Positions 1 to 12,100 of a stretch of 64,000 bases of DNA are shown in pieces (position 1 is the first letter of the stretch; every line of letters begins with the position of its first letter). The stretch covers positions 6,283,644-6,347,643 of the forward strand of contig JAYESD010000007.1 in the NCBI GenBank assembly GCA_036927565.1, written 5' to 3'. Made by a program: the position numbers and the translations under genes. The notes under the pieces are model-generated. The model was not told where the DNA came from, made no database searches, and worked only from the letters and a program-made list of their open reading frames with translations. Source of the stretch: Tuctoria greenei. Taxonomy: Eukaryota; Streptophyta; Magnoliopsida; Poales; Poaceae.

Positions 1-1116
1 GCAAATTCCAAAAGATCAACTTAAAACAACTCGAAGCAAACAAGATCAACTCACCGGATCATCCGATGTTTTGTGAAATGACTACATCGGTCGAGTTGTG
101 TCAACAGAAGGAGAAGACCTCAGAACCAAGTACTCACCGGATCATCCGATGTGAATGGCTCAGCAACATCGGTCCATAAGTACAGTTAGCAAGATCATTG
201 GACCAAGTGTAGCACCGGATCACCCGATGTACAGAGAAGCACACATCGGTCGATTACTCCAGTAAGCATAAGTTTGAGAAAATTCTGGAGGAAGAGCCAC
301 TAGATCATCCGATGAGAAGACATGATTAACATCGGTCTAACAACGGTCATATCTGACACAATGACGTCAGCTAAAGTAACTTGACCGATGATAACTAAAG
401 GGGAGACATCGGATCATCCTGTTTTCACAGTAAAGTTCTGTCAGCCTACTTTTCCAACGGCTATTTCGGGGAGGCTGGCTATAAATACCCCCTAATCCCG
501 TCATTTCGTCAAGTCTTGAGCGCCAGACACTATCAACACATCCACAAGCATTCAAGACCAAGAGCAACCACTTCCACACCATTTCGATCATCTATACACC
601 AAGATTTAGGCTAGAACTAGCTAGAGAGAGAGCTTGTGTGCCACCATTCTGGGTGAGTGGACTCTCTAGGTTAGTGTGAGAGCCTCAAGGGAGTGCCCTT
701 GGTGTTTGTAACCGTGAGAAGATTTTCGGAGCTTGCCAAGGCGTTTGTGGAAGCCTGGAAGGTCGAAGTTGTACAAGGCTTGAGTTTCACCTTGCCAAAG
801 GAGGCAAACGGAGAGGAATAGTGAAGACCCCTCGTCTCGGTGACTTGGGTGTGGCAAAACCCTTTGGTGGGTGCCACAACGTGGATGTAGGAAGATCTTG
901 ACGATCTTGCCGAACCACGGGATAAATCTTTGTCTCCTCGGGAGTTTGCATCCTTCTCCTTTCCCTTACTTTTATGCATTTTATATTCCGCGAAGTTTCT
1001 ATCCACTAGAAAGATAGTTTGCGTAGGGAATTGGGATTTACAAATTAAGTTTCATTGCTTAGAATTTTTCGAAGAAAGCCCAATTCACCCCCCCTCTTGG
1101 GCATTCGGTCCTTACA
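1..1116 (+). repeat. 5' LTR of element A (5' truncated by window)
   Basis: It aligns base for base with 36027-37145 and ends in CTTACA directly before the primer binding site. U3 (about 50-420) holds the alternating CCGGATCATCCGATG and ACATCGGTC modules. A TATA box lies at 480-487. The remainder is R/U5, ending in the CCCCTCTTGGGCATTCGGTC block shared by all family LTRs. Confidence 0.95.
480..487 (+). promoter_or_regulatory. LTR TATA box of element A
   Basis: TATAAATA within GGCTATAAATACCCC, about 60 bp downstream of the last U3 module. The same box occurs at 36506-36513 in the 3' LTR. On the - strand it lies at 4463-4470 and 15225-15232 (B) and at 46794-46801 and 57543-57550 (D). Confidence 0.7.
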
Positions 1117-1118
1117 AT

Positions 1119-1130
1119 TGGTATCAGAGC
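1119..1130 (+). other. Primer binding site, initiator Met tRNA (element A)
   Basis: TGGTATCAGAGC starts two bases after the LTR end and is the standard complement of the plant initiator-methionine tRNA 3' end used by Copia elements. Same site in B (14577-14588, -) and D. Confidence 0.92.
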
Positions 1131-1176
1131 AAGGTTGCTCATAGGATCATTCTAGCTTCACCGCTAGAGAGCTAAA

Positions 1177-3303
1177 ATGGCCAAGGTTGGGGGTTTGGTT
1201 CCTATTTTCGAGGGCAAGAACTTTGGCTATTGGAAAGCACGCATGCGCGCTTACCTTGAGGCTATTGCTCCCGAAGTATGGGAAGCGACCCACGCGGGGT
1301 TTGGAGAACACAATTATGTTGATGATCAAATTAAGTGGGATGCTAAAGCTAGGAATGCTATTTATGAATGCATTAGTCAAGATGTGTTTTCTAGGATTGC
1401 TAGCAAGGAAAAGGCTTGTGAAATTTGGGCTTGCTTAATAGAGATTCATGAGGGTTCTTCTAGGGTCAAGGAACTTAAATATCACATGCTTAAAGCAAAA
1501 TATGATGAATTTAAGATGCTACCTCATGAAAATGTCAATGAGATGTTCTCTCGCTTAAATGTGCTTATTGAATAAATAAATGCTCTTGATATTGCTTCTC
1601 TTGGCAAGGGACTCATCAACCGCAAGATCCTCATGCTCCTCCCCAAGCCAAAGTACAACATCATCAACTCCATGCTCCAAAAAGAGTCACTTGACCACAT
1701 TGAAGTTTTGGAGCTCATTGGAGAAATACACGCTCATGAGATGAGTGTACTTGGGATGATGGAGCAATCATCTTCAAAGACAATTGCTCTAAAGGCCTCC
1801 ACCAAGAAAACAAACCACAAGAAGAAGAAGGTGGTTGAGCCTAGCTCAAGTGAAGAAGAACAAGCATCAAGCGAAGATGAAGATGATGAGCTTGCATTGA
1901 TGATGAGGAAGTTCTCACGCTTGAACTCCAAGATCATTAAGAAGGAATACACATTTGATCCCAAGAAGAGAGCATTCCTACCAAGGAGAGATGATCACAA
2001 GACATGCTATAATTGTGGTGATCAAGGCCACATCTCCTATGATTGTCCAAGACCGGACAAACGAAGAGAGAACCACAAGAGCAAGCATCACAAGCTTGAA
2101 GGAAGTGATGATGAAGAAGAAGAAGCCAAACCAAAGCCAAGATCCTTTGGGAAGAAGAAACATGACAAGGGCAAGAAGGAAAGGCTCTTCCCAAAGAAGA
2201 GAAATGGCCCACAAAAGGTGTTCATGTGTGAGGCAAATGAATGGGTCACCGACGAAGAAACAAGTGATGAAGAGAGTGAAGAGGAAGAAGAAAGCTTGGC
2301 CGGCCTCGCCATCGCCAACAATGATGATGCACCTCTTCATCCACCGCCCATGTGCCTCATGGCGAAAGGTAACACCAAGGTATGTGATGACTCTAGCGAT
2401 GATGAGCTTTCCCCCGATGATTTAACTTCTTTGATAAATGAATATCATGCTATCATTAAGAGGGAGAAGGGTAAGGTTAAAGTGTTTGAAGAAACTCGTG
2501 CTAGACTTGAGAGTGCTAACCTTGATTTGCTTGACAAGTATGAAAGCATACTCAAAGAGCATGACACACTCAAATCCCATGTCAAGCGAATTGAGGAAGA
2601 CAAGGCCAAAATCAAGATAGATAATCATGAACTTAACTTAGCACACCAAACACTCTTGGAAGAGAACAACAAGTTAATACAAGAACATCAAACACTTAAC
2701 CTTGCTCATGACATGCTTGATCAAGAGTTGAAAAATATGAAGAAGCAAACTCTTAATGATAAGATATCCATTAGTTCTCATGCCACTAATGCTTTGCACA
2801 AGTCTTTGCCTTTGAAAGCTAATGCTAGGGAGAAGGACTTGTTGGAAGAAATTGAGAGTCTCCGCACTAGTGTGGCTAGACTTTCGAAAAGGGAGGTCAA
2901 ACACAAGGAAATCCTCTTCCAACAAGCAAAGGCCTTCAACAAAAGAGGACTTGGATCCTTCCCGGTGCCCAACAAAGGAAAGGTGCCCTCATCGGAGCTA
3001 AGAATAAGCTTCATCAAAGAAGTTGGTTCTTATTGCCAACATTGTGAGGTCACCGGTCACCACACAAGGGAGTGTCCTCTTCCTAACCGACCCTCTCCCA
3101 AGCTTCCTACTAATTACAAATCTACTTTCAATGATCATTATTATCTCTTAAGTAAAGTAGATGGCAAGGTGAAGGCTAGGTTCATTGGCAAGGACATGAA
3201 GGACATGAAGGGGAAGCTCCCCAACCAACTTTGGGTCCCAAAGACACTTGTATCACACATACAAGGACCTAAGTTGGCTTGGGTGCCTAAAGTTAAAAAT
3301 TGA
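1177..3303 (+). pseudogene. gag of element A, one in-frame stop
   Basis: Copia-type Gag (capsid and nucleocapsid) of about 708 codons, starting MAKVGG and homologous along its length to the intact Gag of element D. An in-frame TAA at 1573-1575 replaces the GAA codon of D, after which the same frame continues to TGA at 3303. Visible parts are the N-terminal gag domain (residues 1-190), an acidic/Lys-rich linker, a CX2CX4HX4C zinc knuckle (CYNCGDQGHISYDC), a Lys/Glu-rich stretch likely to form a coiled coil, and a second knuckle (CQHCEVTGHHTREC). Internal ATGs after the stop could give only an N-terminally truncated product. Confidence 0.9.
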
Positions 3304-3317
3304 ATTCATGTGTGTAG

Positions 3318-3838
3318 GTGAACTACAAAGCCGGAGGAAAGCATTGGGTACTTGATAGCGGGTGCACCCAACATATGACCGACAATGATGGTATGTTCAC
3401 CACCATAGAAAACCCCGGCAATCATGAACAAGTCACCTTTGGTGATAACTCTAAGGGAAAGGTAATTGGGTTAGGTAAAATTGCTATTTCAAATGATTTG
3501 TCCATTTCCAATGTTTTGTACGTTAAGTCACTTAGCTTTAATTTACTTTCTATTGCACAACTATGTGATCTTGGACTAACGTGCACATTTAGCAAAAATG
3601 ATGTTGTTGTGAGTAGTGAAACTAGCCAAGACATAGTCTTCAAAGGATTTCGGCATGGACATCTCTACCTAGTGGACTTCGCTAACAAGAATGCTAGCTT
3701 GACCACATGTCTTTTCACTAAGACAAGCTTGGGTTGGCTATGGCACCGACGCATAGCGCACATAGGGATGAGCAAACTCAAGAAGTCATTCAAGCTTGGG
3801 ATGGTGACCGGCGTGAAGGATGTCACATTTGAGAAGAA
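3318..3838 (+). pseudogene. pol of element A, first part (protease and integrase start), split by element B
   Basis: The frame opens with GTG AAC TAC directly after an in-frame TAG. It encodes the aspartic protease (DSG about 13 codons in) and the start of the integrase zinc finger (WLWHRRIAHIG). It breaks after GTGAAGGATGTCACATTTGA-GAAGAA, where element B begins; the reading resumes at 15999. As shown by intact copies B and D, the joined gene would be about 1085 codons. Confidence 0.92.
3834..3838. repeat. Target site duplication of element B, left copy (AAGAA)
   Basis: AAGAA immediately precedes the TGTAAGG terminus of B and is repeated at 15994-15998 after the TTTCA terminus. Five base pairs is the usual Copia duplication. 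Confidence 0.95.
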
Positions 3839-5234
3839 TGTAAGGACCGAATGCCCAAGAGAGGGGGGATTGGGCTTTCTTTGAAAAATTCTAAGCAATT
3901 GAAACTTAATTTCTAAAGCCCAATTCCCTATGCGACTAACTATGCATTCTAGTAGATAGAAACTTTGCGGAATATAAATGCATAAAAGAAAGGGAAGGAG
4001 AAGGATGCAAACTCCCGAGGAGACAATGATTTATCTCGTGGTTCGGCAAGATCGTGAAGATCTTCCTACATCCACGTTGTGGCACCCACCAAAGAGTTTT
4101 GCCACACGTCACCGAGACGAGGGGTCTTCACTATTCTTCTCCGTTCGCCTCCTTGGCAAGGTGGAGCTCAAGCCTTGTACAACTTCGACCTTCTGGGCTT
4201 CCACACACGCCTTGGCAAGCTCCAAAAGTCTCTTCGCGATTACAACGCCAAGGGCACTCCTTTGAGGCTCTCACACTATCCTAGAGAGTCCACTCACACA
4301 GAATGGTGGCACACAAGCTCTCTCTCTAGCTAGTTCTAGCCTAAACCTTGGTGTAGAAATGATCAAAATAGTGTGGAAGTGATTGCTCTTGGCCTTGAAC
4401 ACTTGTGGATGTGTGGATAGCTTCAGGTGATCAAGACTTAACGAAATGACAGGGTTAGGGGGTATTTATAGCCAGCCTCCCCGAAATAGCCGTTGGAAAA
4501 GTAGGCTGACAGAACTTTACTGTGAACACCGGATGATCCGATGTCTCCCCTTTAGTTATTATCGGTCTAATTACTTTGGCTGACATCATCGTGTCAGATA
4601 TGACCGTTGTTAGACCGGTGTTGCCCCTGTCTTCTCATCGGATGATCTAGTGGCTCTTCCTCCAGAATTTGCTTAATCTTGATGCTTACTGGAGTGATCG
4701 ACCGATGTGTGTAAGTCTGCACATCGGATGATCCGGTGCCTCACTTGGTCCAATGGTATTGCAAACTGTACTGATGGACCGATGTCACTGAGCCATTCAC
4801 ATCGGATGATCCGGTGAGTACATTAGTGTGAGGTCTTCTTCTTCAGTTGAACCAACTCGACCGATGTGTACATTTCTGAAATCATCGGTTGATCCGGTGA
4901 GTTGATTTTGTTTGCTTCGAGTTGTTTTGAGTGAATCTTTTGTGTCTTGCTCATATGACCTCTTAGACATTTGTTCCACAAGGCTCTCTGATGATCTTCA
5001 AGCATTGTATGTTGTCAACTTATGGTTGAGTGACTTAGACATAAGAGATTTCACTTCGTGTCTTTATCTCATTGATTTGATCTCAAAAGTTGATTGTATA
5101 TGGGTCTCCAATGACATATTCATTTCATTTTATGAGTGATTATGGGGACCTTGCATTCACAAATTCATTAGTAAAGTTTAATGGTTGTCATTAATCACCG
5201 AAACCGTACTTCATGGGGGGCCTAGATGCTTTCA
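3839..5234 (-). repeat. 3' LTR of element B
   Basis: 1396 bp, with TGTAAG at the left and CTTTCA at the right (TGAAAG...CTTACA on its own strand). TATA equivalent at 4463-4470. The U3 module array is at about 4526-4900. A short deletion near 3860 removes bases of the GGGTGAATTGGG block present in the partner LTR. Confidence 0.95.
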
Positions 5235-5264
5235 ATCTCCCCCTTTTTGGTGATTGATGACAAC
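5184..5264 (-). repeat. Inverted repeat enclosing PPT and U3 end, element B
   Basis: GTTGTCATTAATCACC (5184-5199) is complementary to GGTGATTGATGACAAC (5249-5264) at 15 of 16 positions. Between the arms lie the U3 terminus (TTTCA at 5234) and the polypurine tract (on the - strand AAAAAGGGGGAGAT, 5235-5248). Elements A and D have the same arrangement. Confidence 0.75.
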
Positions 5265-5632
5265 ACAATAATCAAAGCGCAATAGTAATGAATTTGATAG
5301 AATGAAACTTAAAAGAATATGCAATGAATACAGGATGTCACACTTGAAGCTTAAATATCAATTAATAACTCAAGTGTGAATAATAAGTGATCAAAAACAT
5401 AGATAAACACCAAATGAGCCCAATCGATTAACAACTCATGGAAATAAGTTCATTAAAGCTCAAAAGTAGAAACACACCAAAATGTAGCAAACACACTGAA
5501 TTACAAGAATAATCAACGATAAATGATAAAAGACACTAGACTCAAACTCCCCCTGACACTAAGACGCTCCCCCTGACTCCTCTAACTCTTCTCCCCCTTT
5601 GGCATCAAGACACCAAAAAGGGATCCGAGCAC
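5265..5632 (-). other. 3' untranslated spacer of element B with extra PPT-like tracts
   Basis: No coding potential seen. Read on the - strand it contains further AGGGGGAG tracts near 5550, 5568 and 5593, in addition to the true polypurine tract at the LTR. It is otherwise AT-rich. Confidence 0.6.
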
Positions 5633-7797
5633 CTAAGGACCCTGAGTGCTGGGCGCGATGACGAACTGGTCACCGTCGCTGTCGTCGGAGCTGCTGGCTA
5701 GAGTAGTGGTGGAGGGAGCTGCCAGAGCCGAAGGAGCCACTGTCGATGCCTGCTGTGGAGGAGCTGCTGGAGCAGGGGCACTGACGACGGAGGCCGGCGT
5801 CTGCTGGAACAAGGTCGTGGTCGGCAGCGGGGAGTGAAGTGCAGCACCAGGAGCCAGAAGAGGAGACATGCTGAAGGAGGGAATCGGTGTAGAAGGTACT
5901 GGAGCCACTGGAGCGGCAGCTGGAGCCAAGACTGGAGGTGGTGGAGCGACTCCTGGCAGCTGCGACGGGAGGGCAATCCCGGTCTGGGTGTAGAGGTTGG
6001 TGATCAACCCCAGGATGCCCATCATCGCCTGCTGCGTCTGCTGCTGCTGGTCGAGGGTGCGCTGGTGCATCTGGTCGATGAGCCCCGTCAGCCTGTCAGT
6101 GTCTTCACGCCTCTCACGGGCGATCTGACGCTACATCTCCTGCTGCTGCTGCTGGAGCTCAAGGAGACGGGCGGCCTGCTCTGCTCGGGCCTGCTCGGCT
6201 GCCAGCCTGTCCAGACGCTGCTACTCAACCATCTGCTGGAGGAGCGACGTCAGCTCTGACGGCTGCGTGACCTGCGCCTCAGTGACGGGAGGTGGAGTAG
6301 GTGGTGGCACTGTAGAGCCTCCAGCCTCCGTGTCGTGCTGCCTGGGAGAGGGCGGAGGAGGGAAGTACTCCTCGACACTGTCATCGGTGTCGCTCTCTGA
6401 CCAGATATGCTGCAAGTCCTCCCCCTGTGCCTCAGCCTCGGCAAGCCTCTCATCCTCCTTCTCTAGGTCAGACCAGTCCTCCTCAGACAGTCGGGCCCTG
6501 ACCTGACGCTCAACTGGACGGCCAAGGCGGCGGTCTCCAGGAGCTGGGGCACGGTAGTGTCCGAACCGTGTCACACTCTCGTCAGAGAGACGGTCGTGCA
6601 CGGCGGACCCCTCAGGAGCCATCATAGTAAGCAGGTAGCTGTCCAGTGCCCATATACCAGCTGCCTCATCATGCCCACACCGTCTGTGATCACATCCTCC
6701 ATCTCGCATATGAGGACGTCCACGATGTCGAACTCCATCCCGTTCATGATGTAGAACAGGAGAGTCTGCTGCAAGCTGGTGAACCCCTCCAAGTAACCAG
6801 ACCTCGGCAGGAGCGTGCGGCGCAAGGCGAGGTGCACTGTGCGCGCAGCTGGAGTCAACAAAGTTGGAACCCTCGACTGGTCAGGAGAGAAGGTGGGACC
6901 GAACAAATAGCGAATCTCCTCCAGCAGTGGTGCCACTCCTCCAGTGAGCGGCCTCCTCGGTGGATCTGCCTGATCGTAGACCCTCTCATGTACACAGGTG
7001 TCGTGCAAGTCTACTCCAAGCAACTGTCCCAGCGTCTGCCTTGTCAAGTGGTAGTGCTGACCCATAAACATGAAGTCAATTGACCTTCTACCCTCAGAGA
7101 CATAGAGGGTGGCGTAGAAGACGCGGACCCAATCTTCCACATAGGCACTCCGCTCATATGCCATCAGCTGCACCAAGCCTCGGTACCTGTCAAAGTAAGG
7201 ACGGATCTCCGTCTCTGCTGCCAAAGCTAGCTGTCCCCAATCCAGATAGTTGTGTTGAAACAGCTTGTGCCCTCGATGCCTGTAGGTCTCGTAGAGAGAC
7301 GCCTGGGTGACAGTCCACAAGCGACTATCCACCAGAGCTTCCCGGGGCTGCGGGTACCACTCCTCAAGTAGCACATTCCATCTGAGCTTGCGAAGCTGCT
7401 TGGCCTTCATCTTCCGGTAGTTGGTCAACTGGACTCCTTCAGCGACATGGACAGTGGTGTCCATCTCGTAGATAGCACGCTGAGCCTCCCTATCCTCATG
7501 ACGGTCGGCACCCGTCGGTCTCGGACGAGGAGCAGCCTCGGTGTGACCCCCACGTGTCCGGGCTGAGCGCCGGCGGACGAGAGGCTCAATCGGCTCCTCT
7601 TCGACCTCGGAGTCGTCGATCACCGGAGGCTGCCTCAGACGAGCCTCACGGATCCTTAGCGACCCTCCTCGGCCACGCTCATGCTCCTCGGCGGCGCGAG
7701 CGGCCATCAAGGCCTTCTTCTCCTCCTTTGACAACTTTTGCTTCTTCGCGGCCGGCTCCGCGATAGCCTTGCCCTTGTTCTTCTTGTCGCGAGCCAT
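5633..7797 (-). pseudogene. Third (env-like) ORF of element B, broken
   Basis: Starts at ATG 7797 (MARDKKNKG) and is collinear with the intact 723-codon ORF of D. The frame shifts near 6640-6650, after GMMRQLVYGHW. TAG stops follow at about 6219-6221 and again near 6132, both replacing Gln codons of the Gln-rich segment. Conserved parts are the Lys-rich nuclear-localisation-like N-terminus, a central domain (KLRWNVLLEEWYPQPRE to SGYLEGFTSLQQTLLFYIMN), an acidic segment (WSESDTDDSVEEYFPPPP), the Gln-rich coiled coil, and a Pro/Ala-rich tail. No signal peptide or membrane segment is visible. Confidence 0.85.
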
Positions 7798-8250
7798 TGC
7801 GATGCGCGAGAGCACGAAGTCAACGAAGGAGATGACGTGGAGATCAACGGGGTTGCGAAACCCTAGCGGCAAAGGATGCACCGCGACGACAATGTGTGCG
7901 CGGGGCGGCGGAGGCACTGTGGCGATGGGGGAGAGCGGTGGCGGCACTTGGATGCGGTGGCAAGTGGTGGAGGCGGCGACTGGTGAGGCGGCGGCGCTTG
8001 GAGGTGAGGCGGCGGCGCGGGTGTGCGGTGCGTGGATGGAGACGGCGGCGCGGCGAGCAGCGTCGGCGCCGTGGTGATGGCAGCGGCCGGAGACGGCGGC
8101 GGCGGCCTGTGGGCGGCGGCGGCGGCGTCCGGCGGCGGTGGAGGTGGCGGCGCAGCGAGAGGAAAGTGGTGGCGGCGTCGGGATCGGGAGAGAGGAAGAC
8201 GAAGGGGGTACGACCGGTTTAAATAGTGGGTCCCAAACCCTAGCCGAATT
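7798..8250 (-). promoter_or_regulatory. Internal promoter and CGG-rich leader before third ORF, element B
   Basis: On the - strand the order is telo-box TAGGGTTT (about 8235-8243), TGGGACCCAC, TATTTAAA (8218-8225), then about 400 bp of CGG/GCC-rich leader up to ATG 7797. The same order is present in A and D. I infer a separate promoter for the third ORF; no transcript evidence is available. Confidence 0.55.
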
Positions 8251-8255
8251 TTTAA

Positions 8256-8603
8256 CACCGGATGGACCGATGTTAGAAGGGATATACATCGGTTGAATGC
8301 CACAGTAAGGATATTCAAAAAGTTGCTGTTGACATCGGATGGACCGACGTTTAGGGTTTGGATCATCGGTCGAATGGCACAGTAAGGGTGTTCAAAAGAG
8401 GGATGTTGACACCGGATGGTCCGACGTGGGAGGAAGTAACATCGGTGGAATTGACCACAACTCCAGAATAGAGAACACCGGATGGACCGACGTTTTACAG
8501 AATGAACGCGTCGGACCATTTGAGATTCTGACTGAACTGGCCCTTGAAGATTGAACACCTATTGGTCCGATGAGGGATTGACCTAGGCATCGGATAATCT
8601 GAT
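8256..8603 (-). repeat. Array of CCGGATGGACCGATG modules upstream of third ORF, element B
   Basis: Alternating long modules (ACACCGGATGGACCGATG, ACATCGGATGGACCGACG, ACACCGGATGGTCCGACG) and half-modules (ACATCGGTTGAATG, ATCATCGGTCGAATG), spaced about 30-50 bp apart. They match the modules of the LTR U3. CACAGTAAGGRTRTTC recurs between them. Confidence 0.8.
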
Positions 8604-9189
8604 GACTACAGAACAATAACATCACATATATGTCCTTTGACCAAACAAACAAGCAAAGAGAACCACATGTCTTAGGACTTTTTGGGCAACCCCTTACCCC
8701 TCAAAGATACTAATATGCCAATAGCTTGGCTAGACCTTAAAGCAAATGGAACACCGAGAAAAATAGGAGGAAAATATCCAAATAAAATGTAAGGCCCATG
8801 CTTTGTGAGGTAGAGTATGAAGACTTCTATCTCTTTGAAGCATGTTCCTCTAGGCATTAACGCACCTAACATTTTGTTTTTTCCACCTTATATGAGTTGA
8901 GATATTGCATTTCAAACAAGTCTCTTTCTCATGAGGTGGGTTCCCCTTTGCGACAATCTACCGTATGCAATGCCAAACATTTTATAATGTAAGAAATGGT
9001 AAGTCTATATGGCAGGCATCATGCAAGACATAAAGTAAATCTATCTTGCCAAGTTTGAACCTTTCAAAGGCTTCTTCAGGGAGAGCTACTCTCCAAGCCT
9101 TGGGAAACCCAAAAGAACCACCATCCCAAGCTAACCCTTGCTCACCCCTATCCTTTGAGAGTTAGACAAGACCTATATGATATGCATTC
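8604..9189 (-). other. Spacer between pol and third-ORF promoter, element B
   Basis: AT-rich and non-coding, conserved in A (18732-19317) and D (50921-51466). It holds no ORF that I can support. Confidence 0.6.
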
Positions 9190-12100
9190 TTACATGACGT
9201 TTGTTGCATCTAGCACATTTAATTCACTCCTAAGCCTAGAAAAAGTTTTCTCATCAAGTGGTTTAGTGAAGATATCCGCCAATTGTTCTTCGGACCTAAC
9301 ACCTCGCAATGAGATGTCTCCCTTAGCTTCATGGTCCCTTAAGAAATGATGGCGAATATCAATGTGCTTAGTGCGGGAGTGTTGAACGGGGTTTTTAGTT
9401 ATCTTAACCGCACTTTCATTGTCACAAAGGAGAGGCACACAACCAAGTTTAATACCAAAGTCCAAAAGGGTTTGTTTCATATAAAGAATTTGGGCGCAAC
9501 ATGCACCGGCCGCAATGTATTCCGCTTCCGCCGTGGACAAGGCGATGGAATTTTGCTTCTTGCTTGACCAAGAGACTAGGGAACGCCCAAGCAAGTGGCA
9601 CCCACCGGAGGTACTCTTGCGATCCACGCGGCATCCGGCAAAGTCCGAATCCGAGTATCCCACAAGTTGGAGTTTTGCACCTTTAGGGTACCACAAGCCC
9701 ACACTAGGAGTATGCTTAAGATACCTAAGTATCCTAAAGACCGCCTTCCTATGCGATTCTTTAGGTGCCGCTTGAAAGCGAGCACACAAGCATACACTAA
9801 ACATGATATCGGGCCTATATGCGGTAAGGTAAAGCAATGAACCAATCATAGAACGGTAGTTAGATTGATCAATAGGTTTACCGTCCTTATCCGCGTCGAG
9901 ATGACAATTGGTTGCCATTGGAGTGCTTCTTGAGCTACAATCTCCCATCTCAAATTTCTTCAAGAGGTCCTTGGTGTACTTCTCTTGATAGACGAAGGTC
10001 CCCTCTTGAAGTTGCTTGATTTGAAATCCAAGGAAGAAATTGAGCTCTCCAATCATTGACATCTCGAATTCCCTAGACATCATTTTGCCAAAATCATGGC
10101 TAAAAGCTTCGTTAGTTGAACCAAAAATAATATCATCAACATAAATTTGATAAATGAACAAATCTCCGTTGATGTCCTTGGTGAAGAGTGTGGTGTCCAC
10201 CCTCCCGATATTGAATCCTTGCATGATGAGGAAATCCCGTAGTCGTTCGTACCACGCCCTAGGTGCTTGCTTGAGTCCGTAGAGCGCCTTGTGCAAACTA
10301 TACACATGATTAGGATTCCTCAGATCTTCAAACCCGGGAGGTTGTTCAACATAAACAAGCTCGTTAATGTAACCATTACGAAAGGCACTTTTCACATCCA
10401 TTTGATAAAGCCTAATACTATGATGTGAAGCAAAGGCAAGAAGTATACGGATGGCTTCTAGCCGGGCGACCGGGGCAAACGTCTCCCCAAAATCTAGTCC
10501 TTCAACTTGCGAGAACCCTTTGGCCACAAGTCTTTCCTTGTTGCGGACCACAACGCCATTCTCATCTTGTTTGTTGCAGTACACCCACTTTGTTCCGATG
10601 ACGTTCTTGTCCTTGGGTCGCTCCTCCAACACCCAAACTTCATTGCGGGTGGAGTTGTTGAGTTCTTCTTGCATGGCCATCACCCAATTTGGGTCTTGGA
10701 GCGCTTCCTCAATGTGAGTGGGTTCTACACACGAAACAAAAGAGTAGTGCTCACAAAACGAAGCAACGTGGCGAGAACGTGTACTTACACCCCTTGACGG
10801 ACTTCCAATGATTTGATCCATTGGATGCGCCTTGGAGATGCGTCCATGCCTCATAAGCGGTTGTGAAGCACTTGGCGAAGGTGATGCGTGTTGCTCCTCT
10901 TGTGGTTGGACTTGATCATGGACTTCTTCTTCTTCTTCTTGATGTTGTTGTGCTTGTGAGTCTTGAGTCGGCAATGGATCATCCTTCTCTTCTTCGTCAA
11001 CTTGAGGTGCCATAGAGTTGTTGTTGGAACTTGAAGCTCCCCCTTGATCATGGCTCTCCTCAACTTCGGGCTTGATGTCTCCAATGGTCATGTTCTTCAT
11101 GGCTTCTCGTAGAGGCTCATCATCTATTTCATCATGACCAAAACTCTCCTCTTGGGAGCCATTAGATTCATCAAACTCAACATCACAACTTTCTTCAACT
11201 AAACCGGATGTTTGGTTGAATACTCGATATGCTTTTGAATTTGATGCATAACCAAGAAATATACCAACATCACATCTTCTTTCAAACTTACCGAGCCTTT
11301 TCTTGCGGTAGATGTAGCACTTGCATCCAAAGACTCGAAAGTAGGAGATGTTGGGCTTTCTCCCAATGAGAAGCTCGTATGGGGTCTTTTGAAGTAGTCG
11401 ATGGAGATAGACCCTATTTGCGGCATGGCACGCCGTGTTGATCGCTTCGGCCCAAAACTTCTCTGACGTGCCGTAGTCATCAAGCATTGCTCTTGCAAGA
11501 GTGATGAGTGTCTTGTTCTTCCTTTCAACGACACCATTTTGTTGAGGGGTGTATGTGGCCGAAAACTCATGTTTTACTCCTTCACGGTCACACCACTCCC
11601 CAATATTGTAGTTCTTGAATTCGGTGCCGTTGTCACTCCGGACCTTTATGATGGGAAGTTGAAATTCCCTTTGAGCACGGTTTGCGAAGGTCTTGAACAC
11701 TTCTGGAGTCTCACTCTTGTCACCTAGAAATAGAGTCCAAGCATAGTGAGAATAGTCATCAACAATAATGAGACAATAGAGGTTACCGCCAAGGCTTTGA
11801 TATGTGGACGGTCCAAAGAGGTCCATGTGGAGTAGTTCAAGTGGCTTGGAGGTTGACACCATTGTCTTCATTGGGTGGTGTGAAGCAACTTGCTTCCCGG
11901 CTTGACAAGCGCTACAAAGCTTGTTCTTCTCAAATGTGACATCCTTCACGCCGGTCACCATCCCAAGCTTGAATGACTTCTTGAGTTTGCTCATTCCAAT
12001 GTGCGCTATGCGTCGGTGCCATAGCCAACCCAAGCTTGTCTTAGTGAAAAGACAAGTGGTCAAGCTAGCATTCTTGTTGGAGAAGTCCACTAGGTAGAGA

